Shown: piece after piece, positions 45,701 through 56,062 of the stretch
Layout: every line of letters starts with the position of its first letter
Numbering within the stretch: the first letter of the stretch is position 1
Source: Parus major
Lineage: Eukaryota; Chordata; Aves; Passeriformes; Paridae
Reading direction: 5' to 3'
Assembly: GCF_001522545.3 (NCBI RefSeq)
Contig: NC_031768.1
Location: 365,253-429,252, forward strand
Length of the DNA stretch: 64,000 nucleotides
Notes under the pieces: model-generated
The model's input: only the letters and a program-made list of their open reading frames with translations
Database searches by the model: none
What the model was told of the DNA's origin: nothing
Translations under genes and position numbers: made by a program

Positions 45701-46489
45701 AGTTCGTTTTATGGCTCTGCTGCTGCTCCCCGCAAAGGGCTGCAATAGCAGCACCGCCCCGGGACAGACCCTGCTCCAGACCACCCTCCCTTTGCATTAC
45801 CGGTTTCTGCCCTCCCACCTCCCGGTGTTTCCAGCATATGTGTCCACAGCATTTGGACATCCACTCCTCTACCTCCTTTCCCAGCCCCGAACATGCCAAG
45901 CGCTCCCAGCCCTGCCTCGCCCATCTCCGTACCATCAGGGCACGGCCGCCGCTGACCCGCCCGGCCCAGGGCCCGCGGTGCCGCTCCCACTGCTCCCGGC
46001 CATGTCACCGGTCGCCGCAGGGTCTCGTCCCACCATCGCCGGTGACGGCGTTCGGAGGCGGTCGGGGAGCGGTACCCGTCCGGTCCCGCCAGAACCTGCA
46101 TTCCCCCCGGTTCCCTGCCCGGGCCCGGCAGCAGCGGGGGCAGCTGCGCCCGTCCGGTCCCGCGGGCTCGGGGCGGGACTCGCGGATCTTGGGCCAGCCC
46201 CACCTACCCCGGCTACCAGGACGGAAACAGCACTGTCGCCCCCGCACTCGCCCCGCGGAACCCACCCCGTCACCGCCACCCCCCTCCCGGGGGCCCGGGC
46301 AGCTCGGCGCGGGGTGCCGTCCCCGCCGCTTCCCCCCCATCCCCTCCCTCCCCGCACCTCTCTCTTGCGGACGATGCCGCGGGCACGGCGGCGGCCAATG
46401 CCGCTGAGGGCACCCTCCAGCTCGGCCACGCCGGCGCGGTTGATGTCGAGCTTGGCCCCGGCGGGGCCCGGCCCGCCCGGCCCCGACAT
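39745..46489 (-). CDS. FBXW7-like F-box/WD40 protein with N-terminal helix-hairpin-helix domain
   Basis: Thirteen exons join in frame to 753 residues: 46489-46358, 45266-45087, 44773-44444, 43997-43915, 43577-43439, 43135-43001, 42913-42790, 42710-42574, 41913-41800, 41570-41389, 41279-41054, 40491-40281 and 40013-39745. Exons 4-13 match FBXW7 throughout: MKRKSENG nuclear-signal segment, [11 protein letters not shown], dimerisation region ([16 protein letters not shown]), F-box (about 322-369, [19 protein letters not shown]), and eight WD40 blades from about 421. The three arginines that read phosphodegrons in FBXW7 are kept ([26 protein letters not shown]). It should be a substrate receptor of an SCF ubiquitin ligase. 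Exons 1-2 add a tandem helix-hairpin-helix domain ([36 protein letters not shown]), and exon 3 adds Glu-rich runs. Human has DNHD1 in this position, so this is a paralog and not FBXW7 itself. Confidence 0.92.
44577..44622 (-). repeat. GAG/GAA triplet repeat encoding polyglutamate
   Basis: Within exon 3 of the FBXW7-like gene, CTC/TTC triplets on the plus strand encode an uninterrupted run of about 15 glutamates. A second shorter run lies at 44735-44770. Confidence 0.9.
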
Positions 46490-46592
46490 CCCGGTACCGG
46501 TCCCGGGCGCTGCCGCCGCGCAGGCCTGACAGCAGCGCGCAGGCGCGGCCCCGCCCCCACACGCGCATGCAGAGCTGGGAGGAAGCAGCGGC

Positions 46593-46598
46593 TTTATT
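46593..46598 (-). promoter_or_regulatory. RRP8 polyadenylation signal
   Basis: AATAAA on the minus strand. It lies only about 105 bases upstream of the FBXW7-like ATG, which is transcribed in the same direction. Confidence 0.85.
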
Positions 46599-46659
46599 GG
46601 TGGTAGCGCTGGGGGCGGGGCCAAGCCCGTGTCCCCGCCCCCACCCCGCGGGCCCGGGC

Positions 46660-46795
46660 CCGTCACCGCCGCTCCGGTCACCGCCGCTCCGGTCACCGCC
46701 GCTCCCGTCAGTCACCGCCGCTCCGGTCACCGCCGCTCCCGCCACCGCCGCTCCGGCCACCGCCACTCCCGTCAGTCACCGCCGCTCCCGTCACC
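46660..46795. repeat. 15-bp CACCGCCGCTCCGGT minisatellite in the RRP8 3' end
   Basis: About nine units of GTCACCGCCGCTCCG-type sequence with a few GTCAGTCACC variants cover the RRP8 3' UTR right up to the stop codon. Confidence 0.9.
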
Positions 46796-49246
46796 GCCGC
46801 TTGTACAGACACGGCCGCAGGCGCAGCCCGGGAGCGGGGCCGGGCCGGGCCGGACCCTTCTTGGCGAACTCCAAGAGGTAGAAGTAGGAGCTGGAGAGGT
46901 CCTGGGGGCGCGGGGACACCCGACTCCATTACCGGCACGCCGGAGCTCCATCATCACCCCAGCCCGCTCCAGCACCACTCGATACCGCCTCAGAGAACCC
47001 CGGGATCCCCCCCTGCCTCCTTCCAGAACCCACTGTGCTCAGGGCCCTCTTGCCCCCAGACTCCAAAGCCCTTGTGGGGCCTGTGTACCCCAGCCCCTAG
47101 CATACTTCTCTAGACACCCGACACCCATCATCATCACACGATTCCTCCAAGCCCCAGGACTCCCAATCCTCCCTGGGATACACACCCACCTCCAAGCCCC
47201 ACACCACAAGCCCAGTGTGCTCCAGGCCCCCCTCATCCCCTCCCTGATCCCAGCACCCCATCCAACCCACATCCCAAACTGCCACAGCACACTCCCACAG
47301 TCCCCAGGACCTCCAAACTTCGCCCCTCTGTGTACTGGTCCCCCCGTTATCCCATTTGCAGTCCCCCATGCACCAATCCCTTCTACCTCCATCTACTTTC
47401 ACCAGCCCCTGGTTTGTTCCACAGCAGGCTGGGCCTCAATACACCCCCTCTTTGGGCTCCCCAGTGCTGTGCCCAGCCCTAGGCACACCTGGAGACACAC
47501 CTTGGAGACAGTCCTGAAGCCCAGCTGCGTCATGGCCTTCAGGAAAGCATGGATGTCCTCAAAGCGGCTGGCCACCTCAGCCACCATCAGGGTCCCCCTG
47601 CGGTCACTTGAGCTCTGAGCAGGGTGCCCAGGCACCCCCAGGACTCTGCTCAGCATCCCTGCTTCTCCCCCAATCCCCCACAACCTCTGCCTACCCGAGC
47701 TTGAGCACACGGTTGGCCTCTCCTAAGATCTCCTGCAGGTTGGTGCCCATCAGCGCCAGGCAGAACACGGCCACGTCCACCGACTCAGCCGCCAGTGGCA
47801 CCTGCTCACCCCGGGACACCCCCAGAGAAGGACGATGATGGCTTGGCCTGGAAGCTGCTCTGCACATCCCCAGGAGCAGGAGAAGGAGGATGGCGATGTT
47901 GATGGGGCTGGGCAGTGCACCCCCCAGGTTCCCAGGCTCGCGGGTTCAGCCGTGCCCCAGGCACACACCCAGCTTTTGAACAGACACACCGGGGTCACAG
48001 TCCCCACAGCCGCACCCCTGCAGCCTGCCCAGCAGCACCCACTCCCCGCCCGGGGGTGCCCCCAGTACCTTGGCCATGTCACAGACGGTGACCCGCGGGC
48101 TCAGCGGCACCAGATCGAAGCAGTGCACCTGGTTCCTGACACTGGCAGCCAGCGTGCAGTCCCCGCACCCGAAATCCGCCACCACTAGCGACGCTGGCCT
48201 GGGGCAGGCATAGCGGGGTCAGAGCGGCCCGGCCCGGCACCTTGCCCCTTCCCCACTCACCGGTCCCCCGGTCATCCACCGGCCCCACCGCTCACCCCTT
48301 GGACCCACTGCTCATGGCCCCCCGGTCATCCTTTGGCCCCCCCGTCCCCCAGCGCCTCCTCAGTCCATCCCCCGGCTCTCCGTTCAGCCTGCCCCCGCTC
48401 ACCGGCCCCCGCGGTCCACGTTCCCCCTCGGGCCTCGCCCTCCCGCTCACCGGCGGCGCAGGTAGCGCACGATGCGCTGCACGGGGCGCTCGGGCCAGCG
48501 CCGCACCTGCCGCTCGAAGCCCCGGTGGTACAGGTGGAAAGCGGCAGGGTCGGCGCGGAAGAGCCGCGCCGCGTCCCGGCTGCTGCCGGTGTAGAGCTGC
48601 TGGTTCAGATAGCGGAACCGGGCGCCGAGCAGCCGCTCCTCCATTCGGGCGCGGAGCGCAGCCGAGCGGCCCGAGCGGGGCTCCGGAGCAGCCTCCGCGG
48701 AGCCCGGCGGGTCCGGGGGGCCCGGCCCTGAGCCCCGCTCCCCATCCGACCCCGCCGGCGGCTCCTGCTGCCGCTGCCGCTTCTGCCGGTTCCGCCGCTG
48801 CCTACGGCTCAGCCCCGCCGGCTTCTCGGCCTCCTCCGCCGGCTCAGCCGGGCCGTCTGAGGGCATCGAGAGGGGAGTCAGGGCGCGGAGGCGGCTCGCT
48901 CCTGCCTCAGGGACCCTGGAGCCGTCCCGGTACCTGTGTCCGGCCGCTTCCCAACCTCCCGGGGCTCGTCGGGACGGGCCGGGAGCTCCCCCGCCGCGGC
49001 CCGCAGTCCGCCGGCCTTTTTCCGCTTCCGGGGCCGCCGCCTCGCCGTCCCGACCGGTCCCGGGCAGCCGCCTCTTTCCCCTCGTGGGGCCCTGTGGAGA
49101 GTGGGGCCCGGTAACTTCGGCACGCCCGGCCCGGCCCGGCCCGGCCCGGCGCCCCCGCATCACCCGCTTACCGGTCGGCCCGGGCCCGCCGGGGCGCCGC
49201 GGGCCGCCGGCTCTGCTGCATCGTTCCAACCCTGCTCCGCGAACAT
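46791..49246 (-). CDS. RRP8: Ribosomal RNA-processing protein 8 (rRNA adenine N1-methyltransferase), frameshifted
   Basis: Seven exons are recognised: 49246-49172, 49091-48934, 48856-48451, 48198-48069, 47801-47696, 47597-47501 and 46901-46791. The product is a nucleolar SAM-dependent enzyme that methylates an adenine in large-subunit rRNA and acts in the eNoSC silencing complex. The N-terminus MFAEQGW and the basic KRKK stretch fit the family. The catalytic domain starts in exon 3 ([16 protein letters not shown]) and continues with [10 protein letters not shown] (SAM loop) and VTVCDMAK. Two breaks are seen. Exon 5 lacks one base near 47760, between VDVAVF and LALMGTN, which puts its halves in different frames. 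Exon 1 (75 bases) also joins exon 2 in the wrong phase for exon 3. The other exons are well conserved, so assembly errors are more likely than gene loss. Confidence 0.9.
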
Positions 49247-49649
49247 GGAGCGGGAGCCCTCGGTCGGTACCGGGACCCACGTGCTCCCGCCCGGGAAGCG
49301 CCGCTGGAACAGCGCCTCCTCGCGGCACGGAGGACCGGCCGGGGACCTCGGCTGCACGGGCGGTGCCGCGGACGCCCCGCTCCGCCCCCGGCCGGACAGC
49401 CGCGCCCCCGGTCAGTTCGGCACGCCCCACAACCGTGCCTCAGCTCCGCAGGCCCGCGTTCCCGGCGCCGCCCCGCCCTGCCCCGCCCGCCGCCGTGTGG
49501 CGGAGCCGCGGCCTGTGCGGGTTCCGGCCACCAGAGGGCGCCGTCTCGGGGCGGAGCCGCCGCAGCCGCCGCCCTGCGGAGCCGCCGGGACACGCAGCCG
49601 GTAACGGCGGGACGGCACCGGCACCGAGCGGGGACAGGCTGCGGAGGCC
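49247..49649. promoter_or_regulatory. Shared CpG-rich promoter of RRP8 and ILK
   Basis: A CpG-rich block separates the RRP8 ATG (minus) from a donor-like GCC|GTGAGT at 49649/49650 that could end the untranslated first exon of ILK (plus). This divergent arrangement is the same as I recall in human. Confidence 0.55.
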
Positions 49650-51036
49650 GTGAGTGCGGCTGTAGGCGACCCGCAGCGGGGGCGGGGCCGGAGGGAGACC
49701 TGCCAGAGCCGGAGCTGGGTGGGGGAGCTGCAGGGGAGGGGTGGGGGGCACAAAGGAGGGATTGGGAGTACCGGGGGGGTTGGGGATACGCGGGGGGACT
49801 GGCGGCGCGGATGGGGCCGCATGCGGAGCGGGGCTCTAGCAGCTGGTTCGGGGTAGCACGGGGGTTCTGCGTCTACATCCCGTCCTCTGCCCCGGGTGCT
49901 GAGCAGGGCCGAGGTGGGCATTTGGCCAGCCTGGCAGGGCTGGGGCTGGTCGGTCCTGGCAGCCCCGCGGGACTGGGTAGGGGCTGGTGGGTGATAGGAG
50001 GGCACAGTTCAGGGCTGAACAGGGGACAGGGTGGGACCAGGATGGGGTGTCATCACTGCGGTGGGAGGTCCCACAGGGCCGGGACTGGTGTGACATGTAC
50101 TGGGGACCCCTTTTCATGAGCTGCCCCCAGATGGGTGGGGGATAAATCTCATCTGGGAGTGTGGATGTTCTGGTGCCGGGAAAAGGCCAATGCTGCCATG
50201 GATGTGCTGGGGCCATTCTGGGGCCTATGAGACCGTGCCAAGAATCCAGGGTCCTGCATCCCACCCCTCTGGAGCTGTCTGAGGCAAGGGGTGCAGGCAG
50301 GGTCCTGGAGGGCAGCTGTAGGTGCTGGCAACTGGTGGGGGTCTCACCGTGTCTGGGTGGGCATCGGGTCCAGGGGGATCCTCCAGCAGCAGGTTTGGGA
50401 TCAGATGGGTGCATGTCAGGCATGTATTCAATCTGAATCTGTCCTCACACTGTAAGACTTCAGGTCCCTGCTCACATCACAAACCTCCAGGCAGCAGGTC
50501 CCGCGCTCACAGTCAGGGGCTTGGAGGGACATGGGGAGCAGGAGGAAGCTCTGTGCCTGGCTCTGAGCTGGGGTGTCCATGGATCCAAAGCATGAGGCTT
50601 TGGGGTCCTGGTTTCTGAGCATGGTGCCATGCCAGGCCCAGCCAAGTGGGTCAGGAGGGTCATGGGGCTGCAGGATCCCATGCCAGGGGTGCTGAGCTAC
50701 CCCAGCCCCATTCCCCCACTAAATCTGTGGGATCCCATCTTGAGGGTGCTGAGCTCCCCCAGCCTCACTGTACCCCAGAGCTGTGGGCACTGGGGCTGGC
50801 TGTGCCTGGTGATAAGCCCGGGGGTGCCAGCCTGGCTTCCTGTGGGTGGCCACGGCCCCGCTGGATCTTTCCCCAGCCCGGACCTCAGCCTGCCTGCGGC
50901 TTCCTGGAGAGCTGCAGGGATGGGGCGGGAGGGGACAAGGAGGGGGCCAGGAGGTTCCCCTACTTGCTGTTTCAGGGACCTCCCAGCCGAGGGGGGTCAG
51001 GGGTCCCCATGTCCTTACCCACGTCCCCTCCCGCAG
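49650..51036 (+). other. Probable ILK intron 1
   Basis: No coding sequence is recognised. It runs from the presumed noncoding-exon donor to the CCGCAG acceptor at 51031-51036, five bases upstream of the ILK ATG. Confidence 0.5.
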
Positions 51037-51041
51037 CCGCC

Positions 51042-54000
51042 ATGGACGACATCTTCACACAATGCCGGGAGGGCAACGCGGTGGCCGTGCGGCTGTGGCT
51101 GGACAACACCGAGAACGACCTCAACCAGGGGTGAGTGGGGTTGGGCTGGGCTGGGCGGGGCGGGGGGGCCTGTGCTGGGGGCTGCTTTCCACTGGTTTCC
51201 ATGGAAAGGCAGGGGGCAGACGGCAGGACACAGCTCCTCCCCACTGGAGGAAGTTACCGCATCGCTGAGGCACGAGGCCGAACATCCTCTGGCCGCTTCC
51301 TCACAGCCACAGCCAGGGCTCAGCTGGGCTGGGGTACCTCCCCTGTCCCCACGGTGGCAGCTGTGTCCACTGACCTTATCCTCGTGTCCCCAGCCCCTCT
51401 CTGCGGAGCACCATGGCAGATGTGTGGGCACACGGCTGGAGCCGCTGTGGCTGGGAATTGTGGGGGCCACTCTGTGCCCAGGTGTCTGCTCCCCACATCC
51501 CGTTCCAGGGGTCTTGCAGGACTGTGGGGTCCAACATGTGCTCACAGCTATTCAGGAGCTGTGTTGGGGGCTTGGAGGATCTGCCTGCAGTGTGTGCAGC
51601 TGGCACAGCATGACCCCGTACCATGACCCCAGCCCAGCCATGGACATGGCATTGCGGACATGCTCCAGACAAACGGCCTCCCTTGGTCATGCCTCCCTGC
51701 CCCTCCTGGGGGTCCCAGGCACACGGAGCTCTCCCAGACCCACACAAGGTTCCCAAGGGACTGTTCTGTGCCGGGTAGTCCCTGCCTGCAGAGCCATGGT
51801 GGGGGCAAATGGAGTCCTGCTGTGCCAGGGGGCCAGAGGGGAGCTGGGACTGGGGGGAGCCTGGGCTGCAGCAGCCCCTCTGCCAGTTCCTGATCTCCAT
51901 TTAAGGCCTGGCTGCCACCTCCTCCCTTACTTGGTCATGGAGTGGGGGGATGGGGACAGGATCCGGCTGTGATTCAGCCTTGGAGGAGACAGGATTTGGC
52001 CTGGGCTGGTGGGGCCCTGGTGGGGGCGGGTGGGAGTGGGATGGATATTCAACCTGGTCCCTTTGCCCCTGTGGCTGGAGTTTTGAGAATGATGCCAGTG
52101 ATGCCTGGGACAGAGGGCTGCAGCTGAGCAGAGCCCCCCTGCCATCCTGCAGGGATGACCATGGGTTCAGCCCCCTGCACTGGGCCTGCCGTGAGGGCCG
52201 TTCAAATGTGGTGGACATGCTCATCATGCGCGGGGCTCGCATCAACGTCATGAACCGGGGCGATGACACCCCCCTGCACCTGGCTGCCAGCCATGGGCAC
52301 CGTGACATCGTACAGAAGGTACCTGTCCCCTGTGCTAGCACCTGTCCTTCCCCACCCCTGTGTAGCCTTGCACACTACCCTCATGGGACTTGCTCCCCTC
52401 ATCACCTGTCAGGAACACCTGGCATGCCGCCAGTGCTTCTGAGCTCCCTGCTCCTCACAAGCTCCCTCCAAATCCCTCTGAGCCCCACATCAGTTCAGCA
52501 CCCTCCCTACAGCTCCCAATGTGCTGCTCCTGCATCTCTCAGGACAAGGCACAAGGAGGATGGGGGCTGTCCTGGGCTCACAGGGATCTTGCCTGGGCTT
52601 AAAGGGACAGTCCTGGGCTCACAGGGACTGTCCCCTGTCCCCAGCTGATGCAGTTCAAAGCAGACATCAACGCAGTGAATGAGCATGGGAACACACCACT
52701 GCACTATGCCTGCTTCTGGGGACACGAGCAGGTGGCTGAGGTGAGTGGGAGCACGGGCAGGAGGGAAGGTGGGGTGGGAGGGGGACTGAGGGGAGATCAA
52801 AAACCACAGTCCTTGATGTTTGCTTCCACAGGACCTGGTGGGCAGCGGGGCCCTGGTCAGCATTGCTAACAAATACGGTGAGACCCCCACAGACAAGGCC
52901 AAGATGCCACTGCGAGAGGTCCTGAAAGGTACGAGGGTCCTTCAGGACCCCATAACTGACACAGCCTCTGGCCAGTCACAGCAGGCTCTGGGTGCCACCC
53001 TCCTCCTCTCTCTGCAGAGCGTGCTGAGAAGCTGGGCCAGAGCCTCACCAAGATCCCCTACAAGGACACGTTCTGGAAGGGCACGACCCGCACCCGGCCC
53101 AGTAAGGACTGAGGGTCCCTTAGGGGGTGCCATGGATCCCCCTGCCCTGCTGGCACTGCCTCCTGGACCCAGTAGCCATGGGTATTCATTCCCCTTCTAC
53201 TGTAGGGAATGGGACCCTGAACAAACTCGCCGGGATTGACTTCAAACAGCTGAGCCTGAGTCACAAACTGAACGAGAACCAGTCTGGAGAGGTGGGTGCC
53301 CCTCGACCCCAGGTGGGCGCTGTGGCTGTGCAGAGTGCCGTGTCCTGGCCCTGCTGGGCACCGCTGTTCTGGAGTCCCATGGCCTGGTGCAGTGGGGGAG
53401 CTCCTACCCAGCTCAAGGGGCTCCCTTCTCATTGTGGGCCCTTGGTCCCATGGGCTCCAGAGCCCCAGATGGGGGCCTGGGTATGCTGGGGACTCTGCAC
53501 CCATTTCACAGTGCCTGTGTCCCTGCTGCTCCTCCAGCTGTGGAAGGGGCGCTGGCAGGGCAATGACATCGTAATCAAAATGCTGAAAATCCGGGACTGG
53601 ACGACACGAAAGAGCCGAGACTTCAACGAGGAATACCCAAAACTGCGGTGAGTGCTGTGCCTGTCTGGAGCCACCCTGGCATGTGCCTGGCATCCATCCC
53701 CACCAGTATTTGACTGGGGCCACCCAGTACCTTCTCATGGCAACAGCAGCTCTCAGAGTATGGGGCAGGCAAGAAACTCCCAGATCTGTGGGGCCAGGGT
53801 GGTGGCCAAGGGCTGGGAGGCCCTGGGGAATGGCAAAGGGCAGACGAAGGGGTGCAGGCAGCCCCTCCCTGTTTTTAGGGCTGTCATTTCTCTTGCAGGA
53901 TCTTTTCCCACCCCAACGTGCTGCCGGTGCTGGGTGCCTGCCAGGCCCCTCCAGCTCCCCACCCCATTGTCATCAGCCACTGGATGCCCTACGGTTCCCT

Positions 54001-55026
54001 GTACAACGTCCTGCACGAGGGGACCAGTGAGTGCTGGGGCATGGTGTGTCTGGGGGCAGCAGGGGCCTCTCCAGCCACAGCCCTGGCTGGGCTTAGGGTG
54101 AGTTGATCCCCTGTCACCCCCTTCCCAGATTTTGTGGTGGACCAGATGCAGGCGGTGAAGTTTGCCTTCGATATTGCACGGGGCATGGCCTTCCTGCACA
54201 CGCTGGAGCCCCTCATCCCACGCCACCACCTCAACAGCCGCAGCGTTATGGTGAGTGGGGACACAGCCCCCCGCACAAGGCAGGGGGGGCTCTCAGGGCA
54301 GGGCGGTTCCTGCTGACTGCCTGCTCTCCCCAGATCGACGAGGACATGACTGCACGAATCAGCATGGCCGATGTAAAGTTCTCCTTCCAGTGCCCAGGGC
54401 GGATGTATGCCCCGGCCTGGGTGGCTCCTGAAGGTGAGTGCCCAGCTCCCAGACCCCCCAGACTGGCCCCCTCACCCCCAGCCCCACTCAGCCCCCAGCC
54501 ATCCCCCAGCCCTGCAGAAGAAACCAGAGGAGATCAACCGGCGCTCAGCTGACATGTGGAGCTTCGCGGTGCTGCTGTGGGAGCTGGTGACACGTGAGGT
54601 GCCCTTCGCTGACCTGTCCAACATGGAGATTGGTATGAAGGTGAGGGCACGGAGGGGCAAAGGAACTGATTTGGGTCAGACTTTAGGGAGAAGTTCTGGC
54701 CTTTGAGGGTGGTGAGGCCCTGGCAGAGGTTGCCCAGAGGACTTTGGCTGCTCCATCCCTGGAAGTGTTTAAGGCCAGGTTGGAGAGGGTGTGGAAGCAC
54801 CTGGGCAGGTAGAAGGTGTCCCTGCCTGTGGGGGCAGGGTCCCAATCCTAACTCTGGCTCCTCTTCCTGCTTGCAGGTAGCACTGGAGGGGCTACGTCCC
54901 ACCATCCCCCCTGGCATCTCCCCCCACATCTGCAAACTGATGAAGATCTGCATGAACGAGGACCCAGCCAAGCGCCCCAAGTTCGACATGATCGTGCCCA
55001 TCCTGGAGAAGATGCAGGAGAAGTAG
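51042..55026 (+). CDS. ILK: Integrin-linked kinase (pseudokinase)
   Basis: Twelve coding exons, 51042-51130, 52153-52318, 52645-52740, 52832-52928, 53018-53101, 53206-53291, 53538-53647, 53899-54026, 54129-54250, 54334-54433, 54510-54640 and 54877-55026, join in frame to 452 residues, the expected length. ILK is a focal-adhesion scaffold that binds PINCH, parvin and integrin beta tails. The N-terminal ankyrin repeats are clear ([61 protein letters not shown]). The kinase-like domain runs from about 193 to the end. It lacks the HRD catalytic aspartate ([10 protein letters not shown]) and has DVK in place of DFG ([19 protein letters not shown]), as known for the family. Intron 12 contains a CR1 fragment. 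The 3' end converges on TAF10. Confidence 0.98.
54665..54845 (+). mobile_element. CR1 LINE 3' fragment in ILK intron 12
   Basis: The plus strand reads typical CR1 3' sequence (GGGTGGTGAGGCCCTGGCAG, then GGAAGTGTTTAAGGCCAGGT and GGTAGAAGGTGTCCCTGCC). It is a short 5'-truncated copy in the same orientation as ILK. Confidence 0.9.
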
Positions 55027-55486
55027 AGGGGAGGTGCCTCCCCATTCCAGTGCTGCCTTACGCCCCCCACCACCCCCAAGTGCCTTTAGCCCTAGAGCCG
55101 GGGGGAGCAGAGGACACCCCTCACCCTGAGCCAGCCATGGACACACGGTACAGATGGCACTGCCTGTGCTGGAGCTCTGCAGGCTCTGGACCCCCACCCA
55201 GGGCAGCCCCTCACCAGGGTAGCCCTAACCCAGCCTCTGGGCAGCCCCCAATCCAGTGCAGCCCCCCTACCCAGGGCATGGTGTGTGGCCTGGCCCTTCT
55301 GCTGGGGGATGGGGCTGTGGGGACCCCTGTCCCCCTTGCTGGGCAAAGCCCAACACAGGACTTGGCTCCCCAAGGCTGGGGGGGAAGGGGAAGGCCAGGA
55401 GAGGCCACCTGTGGTGCCCAGCACTGCCCCTGCTTCGCGCTTCACTGGCCACTTCCCTCTGTCCCCAGAATGGCCGCTGGCAACCA

Positions 55487-55492
55487 AATAAA
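55487..55492 (+). promoter_or_regulatory. ILK polyadenylation signal
   Basis: AATAAA 460 bases after the ILK stop codon. Confidence 0.85.
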
Positions 55493-56012
55493 CATTTGGT
55501 ATGGAACCGACTGCTGGGGTACAGGGTGGGAGCTGGTTGGGGGTGGAGGGCTGGAGTGACTGGGGGGCTGGGATTCGCAGGGGATGTCTAGGACTGAGGG
55601 TGAGGTTGAATTGATATGGGGCTGCCTTGCAGCCCACAGTGCCCTGGGCACAAGTCACCCACCGCAGCAACCCTCTGATGCTCAGTGCAGGTAGATGGGC
55701 ACAGGGCCCCCTCAGGAGATGCCCAGTGCAGGAGGGGTGGACTCAGGGTCTCATCCCTGGCTCCATTTGTAGCACTGCCTGTGCAGCCCCCAGGGTATTC
55801 CCTGTGGGAGACAAGAGGCAGTTTAGGGAAGGAGAAGGAGGAAGAGTGCTGGGTAGTTCCTGTCCCCCTAACCCCACTCTGTTCCAGCACTGTTGGGAGC
55901 ACTGAGCTGCCTGTGACTGGCAGAGGAGGGGGAGCATATGGAGGACCAGGGCCAGCATTTGTGGACACAGGCACAGGAATAACACTGCCTTCCCACAAAA
56001 CCCTACTAGGTG
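55493..56012. other. ILK-TAF10 convergent intergenic space
   Basis: No coding or repeat element is recognised in these 520 bases. Confidence 0.5.
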
Positions 56013-56018
56013 TTTAAT
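56013..56018 (-). promoter_or_regulatory. TAF10 polyadenylation signal (ATTAAA)
   Basis: TTTAAT on the plus strand is the common variant ATTAAA on the minus strand, about 45 bases beyond the TAF10 stop codon, giving a very short 3' UTR. Confidence 0.75.
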
Positions 56019-56062
56019 GGCACCGAAACGGCCCCTACAAACTACCCAAACTGCCCTGTGCT

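Noticed and set aside
46791..49246. RRP8 as a pseudogene
   Set aside because: Only one clear frameshift is seen, introns are retained, splice sites are intact and catalytic motifs are conserved. A sequencing or assembly error is more likely.
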